A stretch of 64,000 nt of DNA from Thermoguttaceae bacterium (GCA_025060325.1 JANXBW010000001.1:186001-250000), one strand, 5' to 3'. Shown: positions 19,950-30,209, numbered from the stretch's first letter. The notes: a model not told the origin generated them from the letters alone. Translations and numbers: made by a program.

Positions 19950-21704
19950 ATGGCCCAATTAGCCCGCTCTAAAGGGAAGACCGGCTCGGCCTTGGGGTTT
20001 GCTCCCCCAAGTATCCCCTTTTTTCCGTTCGTCAGTGTGCTCATCTCCACCATGGGGATCCTTATTCTGCTCATAGTGGTGATTGGGCAGCGCGCTCGCA
20101 TAGCTGCCAGCCGACAAGCCGAGGCGGCACGCCAGAGGACAAAAGAGGAATTAACCTCCTCCCTTGAGCTTCTCGATTGGGAACTTGAGATGCTCCGCCA
20201 GACAACTGGCGCGGGGCAACAAAAGGTGCAGGACCTTCGGCTAGCATTAGGGCACCTGGAGGACCATGCCCGTCGACTGAGAACCCAGCGCGATCAGCTA
20301 ATCGCTTTTCTCCGCGAAGGCGACAACCGGCCGGAGGCGCAAACTTCCGTCGCGCAGCTGCAAAGTCAGATCTCAGCCGTCAACAAACAAATCGAGGCCG
20401 TTACCCACGAATTAGAAGCCCTCCGGCGAAAACAGGGTCGGCGTTTCTTTTCGATTGTCCCCTACGCCGGTCCGTACGGCTCGGCCCGCTGGCCGATCTA
20501 CATTGAGTGCCGACGGGACGCGATCGTCATTCAACCAGAAGGGATAGCACTCACCCCGGAGGATTTTCAGCCAGATCTCGGGCCGGCCAATCCGCTGGAG
20601 GTGGCCTTACGTGCGATTCGCGAGTATTGGAGTCGAAACAACCCCGGCCAAGGCGACCCTTATCCGCTTCTGCTCGTTCGGCCCAGCGGCATCGGAGCCT
20701 ACTATGTTGCCCGGGCGGCGCTTGACACCTGGACCGGAGAGTTCGGTTACGAGCTTATTGACGAAGATTGGGAAATCGTCTACCCGCCACCAAACGGGGA
20801 GTTAGCACGCCAGCTGGCCATGGCGGTCGAAGAGGCAAGAGCCAAGGCCCGCCTGCTGGCGGCCGTAAGCCCGCGGCGCGTGGCGGCGGCTCCCAAGCGT
20901 TTCATTCTGTCGCCGGACCGCGGGGGCCTTATTCCCGAAGCGGGTGCTCCCCTCGAGATTCCCGCGATCCAACCTTCGTATCGTAGACAAGCGGATTCTC
21001 AAGACTCCCTCTCAACACAGGCAAAAGCTCCGCACAGCGGCGCCGCCGGCACTGACGGACAACTTCCGGCCCCTGGGCGCCGGGCTTCCGGCGCAATTGG
21101 AAGATACCCCCCGGATGGGGACATACTGGCCGGCCAGTCGGGCAGTGGGGAAATGCAACCGCCGAGTAGCGCGTCATCTGACCTTCAGAACTGGCCACGC
21201 TTCGGCAGCCAAATTCCCGGGGAAACATCGGCGCAATCCGACCGAGAAGCGGTCAGCTCGGCCACTTCAACAGGCCCAGGGTCGGCCGCAAGCGAGGGAC
21301 TCAGGAGCACCGCGGCAGGACAAATGGGAACTTCCTTGCAAAGTTTAGCGCAGTTGCGGGGTCAAGATTGGGCCGTACCAGGGGCCGTCCGGCTTCTGGT
21401 GCCCCTTACCCGTCCGGTGCGGCTTAAGTGTAGGCCTGACTCGCTCCTCATCGTTCCCGAAGCCGGTCTCGGGGCTCCCATTGCCATTCCCTGGGAAGAT
21501 CCGCCGGAAAAGACCGTCGATAACCTGGTTCGACAGATTTGGGACTATGTGGCGACGTGGGGGCCGGCTGGACGAGGTATGGCTTGGCGCCCAATCCTGC
21601 GAGTCGAAGTTGCTCCGGGGGCCGAGGGACGATTTCGAGACCTGAAAACCCTTCTCGAAGGAAGTGGACTTGTTGTGGAACAAGCCGACGTGCCAGGGAA
21701 TTAA
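19950..21704 (+). CDS. Single-TM coiled-coil protein with two ExbD-like repeats (putative stator partner lacking the TM Asp)
   Basis: Starts 16 bp after the channel gene; TM FVSVLISTMGILILLIVVIGQRA; coiled coil; two copies of a CRxDxxxIxPE domain. Confidence 0.7.
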   Translation: MAQLARSKGKTGSALGFAPPSIPFFPFVSVLISTMGILILLIVVIGQRARIAASRQAEAARQRTKEELTSSLELLDWELEMLRQTTGAGQQKVQDLRLALGHLEDHARRLRTQRDQLIAFLREGDNRPEAQTSVAQLQSQISAVNKQIEAVTHELEALRRKQGRRFFSIVPYAGPYGSARWPIYIECRRDAIVIQPEGIALTPEDFQPDLGPANPLEVALRAIREYWSRNNPGQGDPYPLLLVRPSGIGAYYVARAALDTWTGEFGYELIDEDWEIVYPPPNGELARQLAMAVEEARAKARLLAAVSPRRVAAAPKRFILSPDRGGLIPEAGAPLEIPAIQPSYRRQADSQDSLSTQAKAPHSGAAGTDGQLPAPGRRASGAIGRYPPDGDILAGQSGSGEMQPPSSASSDLQNWPRFGSQIPGETSAQSDREAVSSATSTGPGSAASEGLRSTAAGQMGTSLQSLAQLRGQDWAVPGAVRLLVPLTRPVRLKCRPDSLLIVPEAGLGAPIAIPWEDPPEKTVDNLVRQIWDYVATWGPAGRGMAWRPILRVEVAPGAEGRFRDLKTLLEGSGLVVEQADVPGN

Positions 21705-22025
21705 CGCATTTTTCGCAGATTTCTCAGAATACCAGGAGTGAGGTTAGCATCTGAACTGAGAGTATGCCCGCAGCTGGTCGTCCGTTCCCGGCGGGCCTGC
21801 GGGCAAGATCGGGCAAGCCTGAGGGTGCATCACTGGAGGGGAAACTAAGTCCCTTTGTCGGACATCGGGAGAGGACGTGTGGGCAGCACTCGCTAACCGG
21901 GGGAACCGAAAAAGCCACTTGCCTGATCCTCTCACACTGCACCCACCCCCGGATTTTGCCGGTCCACTGGGGCGAGGAACGGCCAACCATGTAATCCACG
22001 GACTCATCTCGAGCGGAGCCAGCCT

Positions 22026-23045
22026 GTGAGTAGCGGTAGCTGGGAAATATCCGAAGGCCTTCCTGGACAGGATTCATTCCTCGATATCGTTGCGAATATC
22101 GTGGGAATCCTCATCATCTTAGGAATTGTGGTCGGGATTAGGGCGCAGCGAGCTCCGGTTGCGCCCTCCCAGCTGGACCCAGACCTTCCGCGCCTCCATC
22201 AAGTTGCCTCAGAGAAGGCCCGCGAGGCTGCCAAACTTCGCCAAGAAATCGCCCGTCTCGAGGCGACTTATCAAAGTTTGGAACAAGAAAAGGCATTCCA
22301 GCAAAAGATTCGCGACCGGCTAGCGCTAGAGGTGGCTGCCCTCCAAAAGATGATTGCGATTCAAAGCGATCGTGCGGCCACTCTATCCGATCAAGCTTGG
22401 CAGCTACAACTTGAGCTTCAAGAGCGGCTCGGGTACCTTCGGGAATTGGAGGCTCAAAAATCGCAATTACAACAGGTTGTGGACAACGTCACGCAGATCA
22501 CACACTATCCGGCCCCAGTAGCCAAGTTTGTTGATACCAAAGAGGTGCACTTTCAGCTGCAGAGCAATCGCGTGGCACACATCCCCCTTGACCGGCTTAT
22601 CGAGCAGCTGAAGGAGCGGGCCAAACTCGAAGCCTCGCGGCTCCTAAGCCAAAGTGAATGGACGGACGTCGTTGGACCGGAAGGAGGCTTCCAACTCCGC
22701 TTTATCCTCCGGCGTTACGACGTACCAATCAACATCCCCGGTCAAGGAAGGGGGACAGCCAGTTACGTACGGGTCGAACATTGGGTCTTGCTGCCCACCT
22801 CCCCGCAATTAGGGGAGCCTTTGGAAAAGGCCATTCAACCGGACTCTCAGTTCTGGCGGACGGTCAACCAGTATAATCCCAAGGAGTACACAATTACCCT
22901 GTGGGTTTACCCGGAAAGCTTCGAGGGATATCGCCAACTTCGGGACCGGCTTCACGCTGCCGGCTACACCTGCGCCGCCCGGCCACTTCCTGCAGGAGTG
23001 CCGATTTCTGGCTCGCCGCGGGGAAGTCGCTCTGCCGCCCAGTAG
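22026..23045 (+). CDS. Single-TM coiled-coil ExbD/MotB-like protein with TM Asp (putative stator partner)
   Basis: GTG start; TM FLDIVANIVGILIILGIVVGIRA with D20; coiled coil; ExbD-like C-terminal segment ITLWVYPESFEGYRQLRDRLHAAGYTC. Confidence 0.7.
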   Translation: MSSGSWEISEGLPGQDSFLDIVANIVGILIILGIVVGIRAQRAPVAPSQLDPDLPRLHQVASEKAREAAKLRQEIARLEATYQSLEQEKAFQQKIRDRLALEVAALQKMIAIQSDRAATLSDQAWQLQLELQERLGYLRELEAQKSQLQQVVDNVTQITHYPAPVAKFVDTKEVHFQLQSNRVAHIPLDRLIEQLKERAKLEASRLLSQSEWTDVVGPEGGFQLRFILRRYDVPINIPGQGRGTASYVRVEHWVLLPTSPQLGEPLEKAIQPDSQFWRTVNQYNPKEYTITLWVYPESFEGYRQLRDRLHAAGYTCAARPLPAGVPISGSPRGSRSAAQ

Positions 23046-23169
23046 AAGCTTCTTCGCAAAAGGCGACGCTTGCCGTTTTGTAAACTTGTAGTGTTTAACC
23101 ACTGGCCACGCAAAGGCACCCAGTAACTCTGCGATCACACCTTATGTCCCCGCAGGGCTGGTCATCACT

Positions 23170-23931
23170 ATGGTACGCCGCCGACCGCAGATCCTCGTAG
23201 GCACCTCGGGTTGGACGTACGACGATTGGAAGGGCATTTTCTACCCACCGGAGCTCCCCCCGACCGAACGTATCACGTTCTATGCCTCGCATTTCCCGGC
23301 GGTGGAGCTGAATGCGAGTTTTTACCGGCTCCCCACGCAGAACATGATCGAGGCGTGGAACAAGCGACTGCCTGACGACTTTCATATGGCGGTCAAGGGT
23401 TGGCGCACCGTCACTCACTTGGCAAAGCTGCAAGATTGTCAGGAAAATGTCAACGTTTTTCTCTCTCGCGTCAAGTCGCTTAAGACACTGCGGGTTATCC
23501 TCTGGCAGCTTCCGCCTTCCCTTCACTTTGATATCGAACGGCTCGATGCGTTCTTAGGCGCACTGCCTGAAGGTTTTCGTTATGCGGTGGAATTTCGCCA
23601 CGCAAGTTGGTGGAGAACCGAAACGGTTGAGCTTTTGACACGCCACAAGGCGGCCTTCGTCGCTGTGAGCCACCCCCGGCTGCCGGCCGATGTATACCCT
23701 ACCTGTGACTTTTTGTACATACGCTTCCATGGTTTGGGAAAACAGCTTTACCGGTACAATTACTCCCAGCAAGAGTTGGCCGAATGGGTCGATCGGGTAG
23801 GGCCACACCTCAACAATCAGACCATTTATGCTTTTTTCAACAACGATTGGGAGGGCCACGCCGTACGAAACGCCCGCCAGTTTTCTGAGATGCTTTTGGC
23901 CTGCTCGCATTCTTCGGCAAGAAAGAAATAG
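23170..23931 (+). CDS. DUF72 domain-containing protein
   Basis: VGTSGWTYDDWKGIFYPPELPPTERITFYASHFPAVELNASFYRLP and YIRFHGLGKQLYRYNYSQQEL are typical of DUF72. Confidence 0.9.
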   Translation: MVRRRPQILVGTSGWTYDDWKGIFYPPELPPTERITFYASHFPAVELNASFYRLPTQNMIEAWNKRLPDDFHMAVKGWRTVTHLAKLQDCQENVNVFLSRVKSLKTLRVILWQLPPSLHFDIERLDAFLGALPEGFRYAVEFRHASWWRTETVELLTRHKAAFVAVSHPRLPADVYPTCDFLYIRFHGLGKQLYRYNYSQQELAEWVDRVGPHLNNQTIYAFFNNDWEGHAVRNARQFSEMLLACSHSSARKK

Positions 23932-24005
23932 CTTTAGCTTAGCCAGGGCCAAGTGCGAAAGTCTTCAACATTCGGTGGCTACAGACAAAAACACACCGAC
24001 GCTCA

Positions 24006-24734
24006 ATGTGTGGACGATTTACTCTCCGTGCTTCTGCACAAACAGTGGCGGAGCAATTTGCACTCATAGACCTGCCCCCGCTTGTTCCGCGATATAACAT
24101 TGCGCCCCGACAACCCATAGGAATCGTCCGGCTGCGTCGAGATCCGTTTGCCGGGAGTAATGCGTTTCCACCTTCGGAGCACTCTGCTGGTTCCCAGAGG
24201 GGAGCAACCAATCGCGAATTTGCCGTGGTACGCTGGGGGCTTGTTCCCTCTTGGGCAAATGACCCGGCGATAGGAGATCGGTTAATCAACGCCCGGGCGG
24301 AAACAGTCGCTTCCAAACCGGCTTTCCGTAGTGCCTTCCGCTATAGGCGTTGCCTCATCCCCGCCGATGGCTTTTACGAATGGGCAAAAGTAAGTGGCCG
24401 GAAAAAACCGTTTTTCTTTCGCTTGCCAAACGATCAGCTTTTTGCTTTCGCTGGGCTTTGGGAGGCATGGGAAGGCCCTGATCAGTCTTACTTGGAAACA
24501 GCCACTATCATCACCACAGAAGCCAATGAACAAGTGCGGAAAATCCACGATCGCATGCCGGTCATTTTGAAGCCGGAAGATTATTCCGAGTGGCTTGACC
24601 CGGAAGTATCAAAATCCGACAAACTAATGTCGCTTTTGCGACCGCTAGACCTTCCTTTAGAAATCGTGCCGGTGGGCTACTGGGTGAACAATCCCACTTT
24701 TGACGACCCGCGGTGTGTGATGCCGCTCGGCTAA
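24006..24734 (+). CDS. SOS response-associated peptidase (SRAP, YedK/HMCES-like)
   Basis: MCGRFTL N-terminus (catalytic Cys2), INARAETVASKPAFRSAFRYRRCLIPADGFYEW, IHDRMPVIL. Confidence 0.92.
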   Translation: MCGRFTLRASAQTVAEQFALIDLPPLVPRYNIAPRQPIGIVRLRRDPFAGSNAFPPSEHSAGSQRGATNREFAVVRWGLVPSWANDPAIGDRLINARAETVASKPAFRSAFRYRRCLIPADGFYEWAKVSGRKKPFFFRLPNDQLFAFAGLWEAWEGPDQSYLETATIITTEANEQVRKIHDRMPVILKPEDYSEWLDPEVSKSDKLMSLLRPLDLPLEIVPVGYWVNNPTFDDPRCVMPLG

Positions 24735-25164
24735 CACGAGGCCGGTTTGAAGACCGCCTATTGACAAATCCGCAATCTCGCGGGAAGCTTATAGGTTCTT
24801 GCTTTTCTTTTCCGTCCCCAAATTCGTAGAAGGCCGGAGATTGTTTCGCCGGTCTACTTCTGATTACTCGGGCGGGCAGGGCCCCACCAAGACGGGTTCG
24901 GTGTTCTGGCGAAAACCCCTGAAATACGGGGCCAGAATGCAACGGCGGTTCGCAGCTGCCGGGTTAGGTCCGCCCTAAAAAACAGACGTAAAGGAGTTTG
25001 TTGGTTCGCTCCTGAAGGGAACCTCAAAGTCACGGTTTTGATTTGGGCGCGGTCCACAGGTTGTTTGCGCGGAAAGCTTTTTATCCATCGGGCTAAACCT
25101 AGACACTGTACCTTGTTTGTTGACCAGAAACAGATCATGGTGTGTAGCACTTAAGGAGGAGACT

Positions 25165-25950
25165 ATGGAAGTCTTAATCTTTCCATCGTATGACGAGATG
25201 AGCAAAGCGGCTGCGCGAGTGGTTGCTGACCTGATCAACGCCAAGCCGAACGCTGTTTTGGGACTCGCAACAGGGAGTACCCCTATCGGGCTTTATCGCG
25301 AGCTTGTGCGGATGCACAAGGAAGAAGGTCTTGATTTCTCCCAGGTTGTCACCTTCAACCTGGATGAATACGTGGGTTTGCCGAAGGACCACCCGCAGAG
25401 CTACCACTACTTCATGCATGAACATCTGTTTAAGCACATCAATATTCCTCCACAAAATATCCACATTCCTGCGGGCACGACGAGCAACTATGCTGCCTTT
25501 TGCCGTTGGTATGAGGAGCGTATCAAACAGTGCGGCGGAATTGACCTTCAAATCCTCGGAATTGGCGCTGACGGGCATATCGCCTTTAACGAGCCGGGAA
25601 GTTCCCTTGGGTCACGGACCCGAATCAAAACCCTAGCAAGACAAACAATCGAAGACAACGCCCGGTTTTTCGGTGGCCGAGTCGAAGATGTCCCCATTTA
25701 CGCCATCACAATGGGTGTCGGGACGATCCTGGAGGCGCGCAAGATCATTTTGCTTGCCAACGGGCGAAATAAGGCCAAGGCTGTAGCTGCCGCGATTGAA
25801 GGCCCGGTGACAAGCATGATCACGGCCAGCGCTTTGCAACTCCACCCAGACGTGACCTTCTTCCTGGATGAGGAGGCAGCAAGCGAGCTTAAGATGATTG
25901 ACTATTTCCGGTGGGTTCAAAGCAATAAGCCAAAGGCTCCTAAGACCTGA
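25165..25950 (+). CDS. nagB: Glucosamine-6-phosphate deaminase
   Basis: ATG at 25165 after AAGGAGGAG; LGLATGSTPIGLYRELV, VTFNLDEYVGLPKDHPQSYHYFM, LGIGADGHIAFNEPGSS. Confidence 0.93.
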   Translation: MEVLIFPSYDEMSKAAARVVADLINAKPNAVLGLATGSTPIGLYRELVRMHKEEGLDFSQVVTFNLDEYVGLPKDHPQSYHYFMHEHLFKHINIPPQNIHIPAGTTSNYAAFCRWYEERIKQCGGIDLQILGIGADGHIAFNEPGSSLGSRTRIKTLARQTIEDNARFFGGRVEDVPIYAITMGVGTILEARKIILLANGRNKAKAVAAAIEGPVTSMITASALQLHPDVTFFLDEEAASELKMIDYFRWVQSNKPKAPKT

Positions 25951-26381
25951 GCCGGTGGGTTGGCTTGTAAACTTTTTGATAAACCACTTGGAGCCCGGTC
26001 TTCTTGCACTCTGCGCCTATTCCCCCAGCTTGAACCTAAGCCAAGAGTCGCATCGGTGCCCGCTGGGGTCACCGTCTACTTGCGGCAGGCAGAGTGCTTA
26101 GGCGCTGCTTCGAAACAAGAGCGAGTTTACTACATGCGGTCTGGGAGCCTGCGGACAACGGCCGAGTGGGGCGTAACCAAATCGACGAAGCCACCGCGGC
26201 CGCAAAGACTCCGTTGACGCCCACCTTTGGTCCATACGGACATTGCGCGCTTCTTGTGGCGCCCAAGTTGACCGGGCACAGGGGGCACCTCCAGTCCTTG
26301 CAAAGCACACTAGATTCGGATATCACAGGCGACGGCAGGCATTTAGCAAAGTGATTGATTTGCTGGCCGAGGAGTCAACTT

Positions 26382-27689
26382 ATGCGACTCGTGCTACTTG
26401 ACCACCCCAATCCCAAGCGGTTTCACTTTGATCCGCTTGCGCTTAGTCGACCGATTTTCGCCCTGCGGTCGGGGATGAAAACGCTGGGAGAAAAGCTTGA
26501 GGCCCGTTTCGAACCACAGTCAGTGGCTTGGATCATTCCGGATTACATGGTGGAGGCTTGGCGGCCACAAACACCCTGGCCCATCAACGACCTGACGGTC
26601 CTCCGCGAGGGGAACGATGACCTTCTCATCGTGCATGGGCGGGTTAAGGCTCGCGGCTGGGAGTATGACCCACTCGGCTCAAGCGAGGTTATTTTGGACG
26701 AAGATGGCCAGGTGCTGGTGGCTCGGGTGGCTCGCTCGGACCTGGGCAAACTCTGTTACGACAGCATCGAAGCGTTTGTACGCTCCCTTGCCGAATCGTT
26801 GCCGCACCGGTCGCACCAGATTCCCACCTGGAACTACATTTGGGAACTGGTGCTGGAGAATCCGGACCAACTCCGTCAGGACTTCGCCGCGCTTGGGCGA
26901 TTTGGGATCGAAGGGAACGTGGAACAGCCCTTAGCACTGCGGGGCGATCGCGATGATTTGTACATCGCCCCTGGCGTCCAAATTCATCCGATGGTGGTCA
27001 TCGATGTCACTGGCGGTCCTGTGTACATCGATGCCGATGCGGAAATCCATCCCTTTACCCGGATTGAAGGTCCTTGCTACATTGGTAAACGCACTATCCT
27101 GCTAGGTGCCAAATGCCGCGAGGGTAATACCATCGGCCCAGTTTGCCGGGTTGGCGGCGAGATCGAAGAATCGATCATCCAAGGCTATTCCAACAAATAC
27201 CACGATGGCTTCCTCGGACATGCTTATGTGGGCGAATGGGTCAATCTAGGAGCGCTCACGACAAATAGCGACCTCAAAAATGACTATTCGTCGGTGGAGG
27301 TGATCCTGGACGGCAAGCGGCCCATTCCCACTGGGTCAACAAAGGTTGGTTCGCTCATCGGTGATCACACCAAGACCTCGATTGGGACGCTTTTGAATAC
27401 CGGGGCCTATGTGGGGGCGATGACGGTGATCATGGCCACCGGCAAGCCTCTGCCGAAATTCATTCCGTCTTTTGCGTGGTTTTTGGACGGCCACCTAAGC
27501 AAAGGCTACGGAAAACAGGCTCTCTACAAGACGGCAGCCGTGGCGATGAGCCGGCGTCGCTGCACCTGGACGCCTGCCATGGAAAAAATGTGGGACGCCA
27601 TTTATCAACTGACCGCCCCGGTGCGGGATGAACTCATTCGAAAGGCCCGCCGGACGGCGATCGGGACGGAAAGCGGCAAAAGGGCTTAG
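26382..27689 (+). CDS. GlmU-like putative sugar nucleotidyltransferase with left-handed beta-helix C-terminus
   Basis: MRLVLLDHPNPKRFHFDPLALSRPIFALRSG N-terminus; hexapeptide-like repeats (YIDADAEIHPFTRIEGPCYIGKRTILLGAKCREGNTIGPVCRVGGEIEESIIQG). Confidence 0.75.
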   Translation: MRLVLLDHPNPKRFHFDPLALSRPIFALRSGMKTLGEKLEARFEPQSVAWIIPDYMVEAWRPQTPWPINDLTVLREGNDDLLIVHGRVKARGWEYDPLGSSEVILDEDGQVLVARVARSDLGKLCYDSIEAFVRSLAESLPHRSHQIPTWNYIWELVLENPDQLRQDFAALGRFGIEGNVEQPLALRGDRDDLYIAPGVQIHPMVVIDVTGGPVYIDADAEIHPFTRIEGPCYIGKRTILLGAKCREGNTIGPVCRVGGEIEESIIQGYSNKYHDGFLGHAYVGEWVNLGALTTNSDLKNDYSSVEVILDGKRPIPTGSTKVGSLIGDHTKTSIGTLLNTGAYVGAMTVIMATGKPLPKFIPSFAWFLDGHLSKGYGKQALYKTAAVAMSRRRCTWTPAMEKMWDAIYQLTAPVRDELIRKARRTAIGTESGKRA

Positions 27690-27899
27690 TTGCCAACAAG
27701 TTGACCCTTCTCAGCAAATCCGGCCAGAGCAAACGTTACGTCCACTTGCAAAAAAGGGAGATAGTCTCGCCGCGACAATCCACCGACGGGAAGGATAAGC
27801 ACATCTGTTCGGGCATGGAGCTTACCTCCCGAAAGCCAACTCCTTAGAGCGCAACCTGCCGGCGAGAGAATTCTAAGCCGGCGTTAACCGGATTGGGTT

Positions 27900-29414
27900 T
27901 TATTGGCCACCAGAAATTTCACTGGCCACCACAGCCGGGCCCGAATTCATGTACGACTGATACTCCTTATCCAATTCGGAAAATGTCTTACCGGTCAGTC
28001 GACAGATCGTCAACAAATCGTCGCGGCCACTGTAAACAAGCTCAAGATAGCGAACCGCGGCATCGCGATAGCGACCATAATCGTAGTGCATTAAGAACTG
28101 CATCACCGCGGCACACTGGGAATAAAGCGCTCCAAGATCCTCGAACGCCTGAAAAGATTCCATTCCCAGTTTCACCAATTCCTCCAAAGGGATGTGCTTT
28201 CCCCGATTAAACAAATTGTAACGGGCTTCGCACACCCGTTGACTTTCCCAGCCGCCTAACACAAAGAAGCCATTCTCCTCCTTAAGCGTCTGCATGTACA
28301 AAGCTACACCCTCGATGACCCAAAAATTCTGCCGTGCGCCGGCAGTGGGAGAGGTCCATCGTGTCTCTGAAAAAAGCTGATGAGTTGCTTCATGGAAGAA
28401 GTTGGGCCAATCGGGCGGTTCCGACCAAAAGAAGTAGGCGATGCGCTTGGGTCCGTAGTACACTCCGGTGATATTTACCTTGTCAATGATCGGGAAGATC
28501 GGGCGCATCGCGTCGCGGAAATCCTCTTGGTTAGCAAAACAGACGATTCGCATTTGGGGAAGCGGCGGCAAAGTGCTGCGGGCCTGGCCGTCAAACAAAG
28601 CCAAGACTTGAGCCTCGGTTGCATAAAAACGCACAAAAAGTTGCCGCCATACTTGGTAAAACCGATCTAGCCCCTCCGCAAGACGAACCCCCACCTCAAG
28701 ACTGTGATTGGTGATGATGCGATAGCGCTCGGTTTCCACAAGCCATCCGTTATCGATCCGACTGCGGAGCTTGTTCGCCTCCTCGGCCGGAATCCAACGA
28801 CCGTCCACAAATCGGAGGCCGTTCTCGTACCGGGCCACATGTTGGCGCGGAATCCATCCGAACTTCGGATGCCAAACTTCCCCGGCCCGGAGCCGCCGAA
28901 GCTCATACCCCGTGCGCCAAGCCCCCTGGTAAGACTGGTAGCCCAGGATGCGGCGGATGTCCGCGTCATCCGGATTTTCCCGCAATGCAGCCAGCAAAAG
29001 CTCGAAAGCCCATGTCGCCCGCCCGGCACGGATCGCTCGGCGAGCCAGGTCAAAAAGCGCGCGGGACTGGGTGCGGCGGAGTTTTGAAAACTGTGCCTTC
29101 CACTCAGCTTCCGGACCCGATAAATCTCCTCCCAAGGCGAGTGCGCCGGTCTCTTTGGGAATGACAGGCAAATAGATCTTGTCCGGATCCGGAGTCCGAA
29201 GCCATGCCCTAGTGAAAGCGCCCCGATCCTTCAAACCGTTTTCGTCGCACCAGCCGGCCAGCTCTTCTAACTGCCGGTGGTACTTTTCCGCCAGCTGAAG
29301 GTAGTCCCTGGTCAGTTCGTCGGCCCTTGCCACCCCAGTCGTGAGGGGCAAACCCAAGATCGATGAAGCAAAAAGAATTGACGCTACACCAACGGCCCGC
29401 AGGATAACCTTCAC
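27900..29414 (-). CDS. DUF1570 domain-containing secreted protein (putative zinc peptidase-like)
   Basis: FFHEATHQLFSETRW HExxH-like motif (HEATH) and VIEGVALYMQTL; GTG at 29414 preceded by AAAGGA gives a clean signal peptide. The ORF extends to 29576. Confidence 0.75.
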   Translation of the reverse strand: MKVILRAVGVASILFASSILGLPLTTGVARADELTRDYLQLAEKYHRQLEELAGWCDENGLKDRGAFTRAWLRTPDPDKIYLPVIPKETGALALGGDLSGPEAEWKAQFSKLRRTQSRALFDLARRAIRAGRATWAFELLLAALRENPDDADIRRILGYQSYQGAWRTGYELRRLRAGEVWHPKFGWIPRQHVARYENGLRFVDGRWIPAEEANKLRSRIDNGWLVETERYRIITNHSLEVGVRLAEGLDRFYQVWRQLFVRFYATEAQVLALFDGQARSTLPPLPQMRIVCFANQEDFRDAMRPIFPIIDKVNITGVYYGPKRIAYFFWSEPPDWPNFFHEATHQLFSETRWTSPTAGARQNFWVIEGVALYMQTLKEENGFFVLGGWESQRVCEARYNLFNRGKHIPLEELVKLGMESFQAFEDLGALYSQCAAVMQFLMHYDYGRYRDAAVRYLELVYSGRDDLLTICRLTGKTFSELDKEYQSYMNSGPAVVASEISGGQ

Positions 29415-30209
29415 TTTGGGATCCTTTCGAAACCCTTCCTCCGGGGCATTCGTTCTGCGTCTTACGGCGCCATAAGTCGCCACCTTGCCCGTAGCTCCTT
29501 TCGGCAAACGGGAGGCCCCGCGCGAGCCCCGCCACGAGCTGATGTCAAACGGCACACCGATCGGCCCCAGAAGCAAGTTTACATGAAGTTCTGCCCGGTC
29601 ACCGAGGCACGATCGCCGAAGGAAACGTGCCGCCGACCGGGAGCCACAAATTTCGCTAGTAACTCCGGCCGCGTTGAGGCTACCGGCCTCCCGAGGCCAA
29701 GCTCTTCGTTTTCCGCGGAAAACTTCCTGCGGTACCTACCCGTTTGCTCCCTCCGAGGCATTTTCCACGCAAGGAATTCCGCAGTCTTTCCCGCAGTCCA
29801 ACCTCCTTACATGCAGGTCAAGACCGCTCGCTCCAACCCAGTGCCCGTTAAGGCGGCCGGTCTTCGGTCAAATGGATACCCGGCTCTGATTCCGACCTAA
29901 GTAAGATCAGCGGGCTGCGCTAATGCTCGAAACATACCTAATCACCTGCCATTAGTCACCTTTTGCCCTGAATCCCTGGCTCATTTAGCTAGCCGTAAGG
30001 TTTTCGCGATCAGCGAATGGAAGCCGGCGGCTCCAGTCTCACCCACCCCACCAAGGGGGCACCTAACTTTCCCAGCGCTCACCGGCCTACAAACGGCCGT
30101 CGCCACGCTGCCAGTCCTGTACCAACCTGCTCGGACCCGGTCCCTCACGTCCTCGGGGGGCTATCTTCAAGGCGCATGGCTTGCCCATGACGGGAGGAGG
30201 TATCCACGG

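Noticed and set aside
18635-23045. Zorya anti-phage defence system
   Set aside because: No OmpA-type ZorB and no ZorC/D/E genes nearby; flanking genes are housekeeping or hypothetical (DUF72, SRAP).
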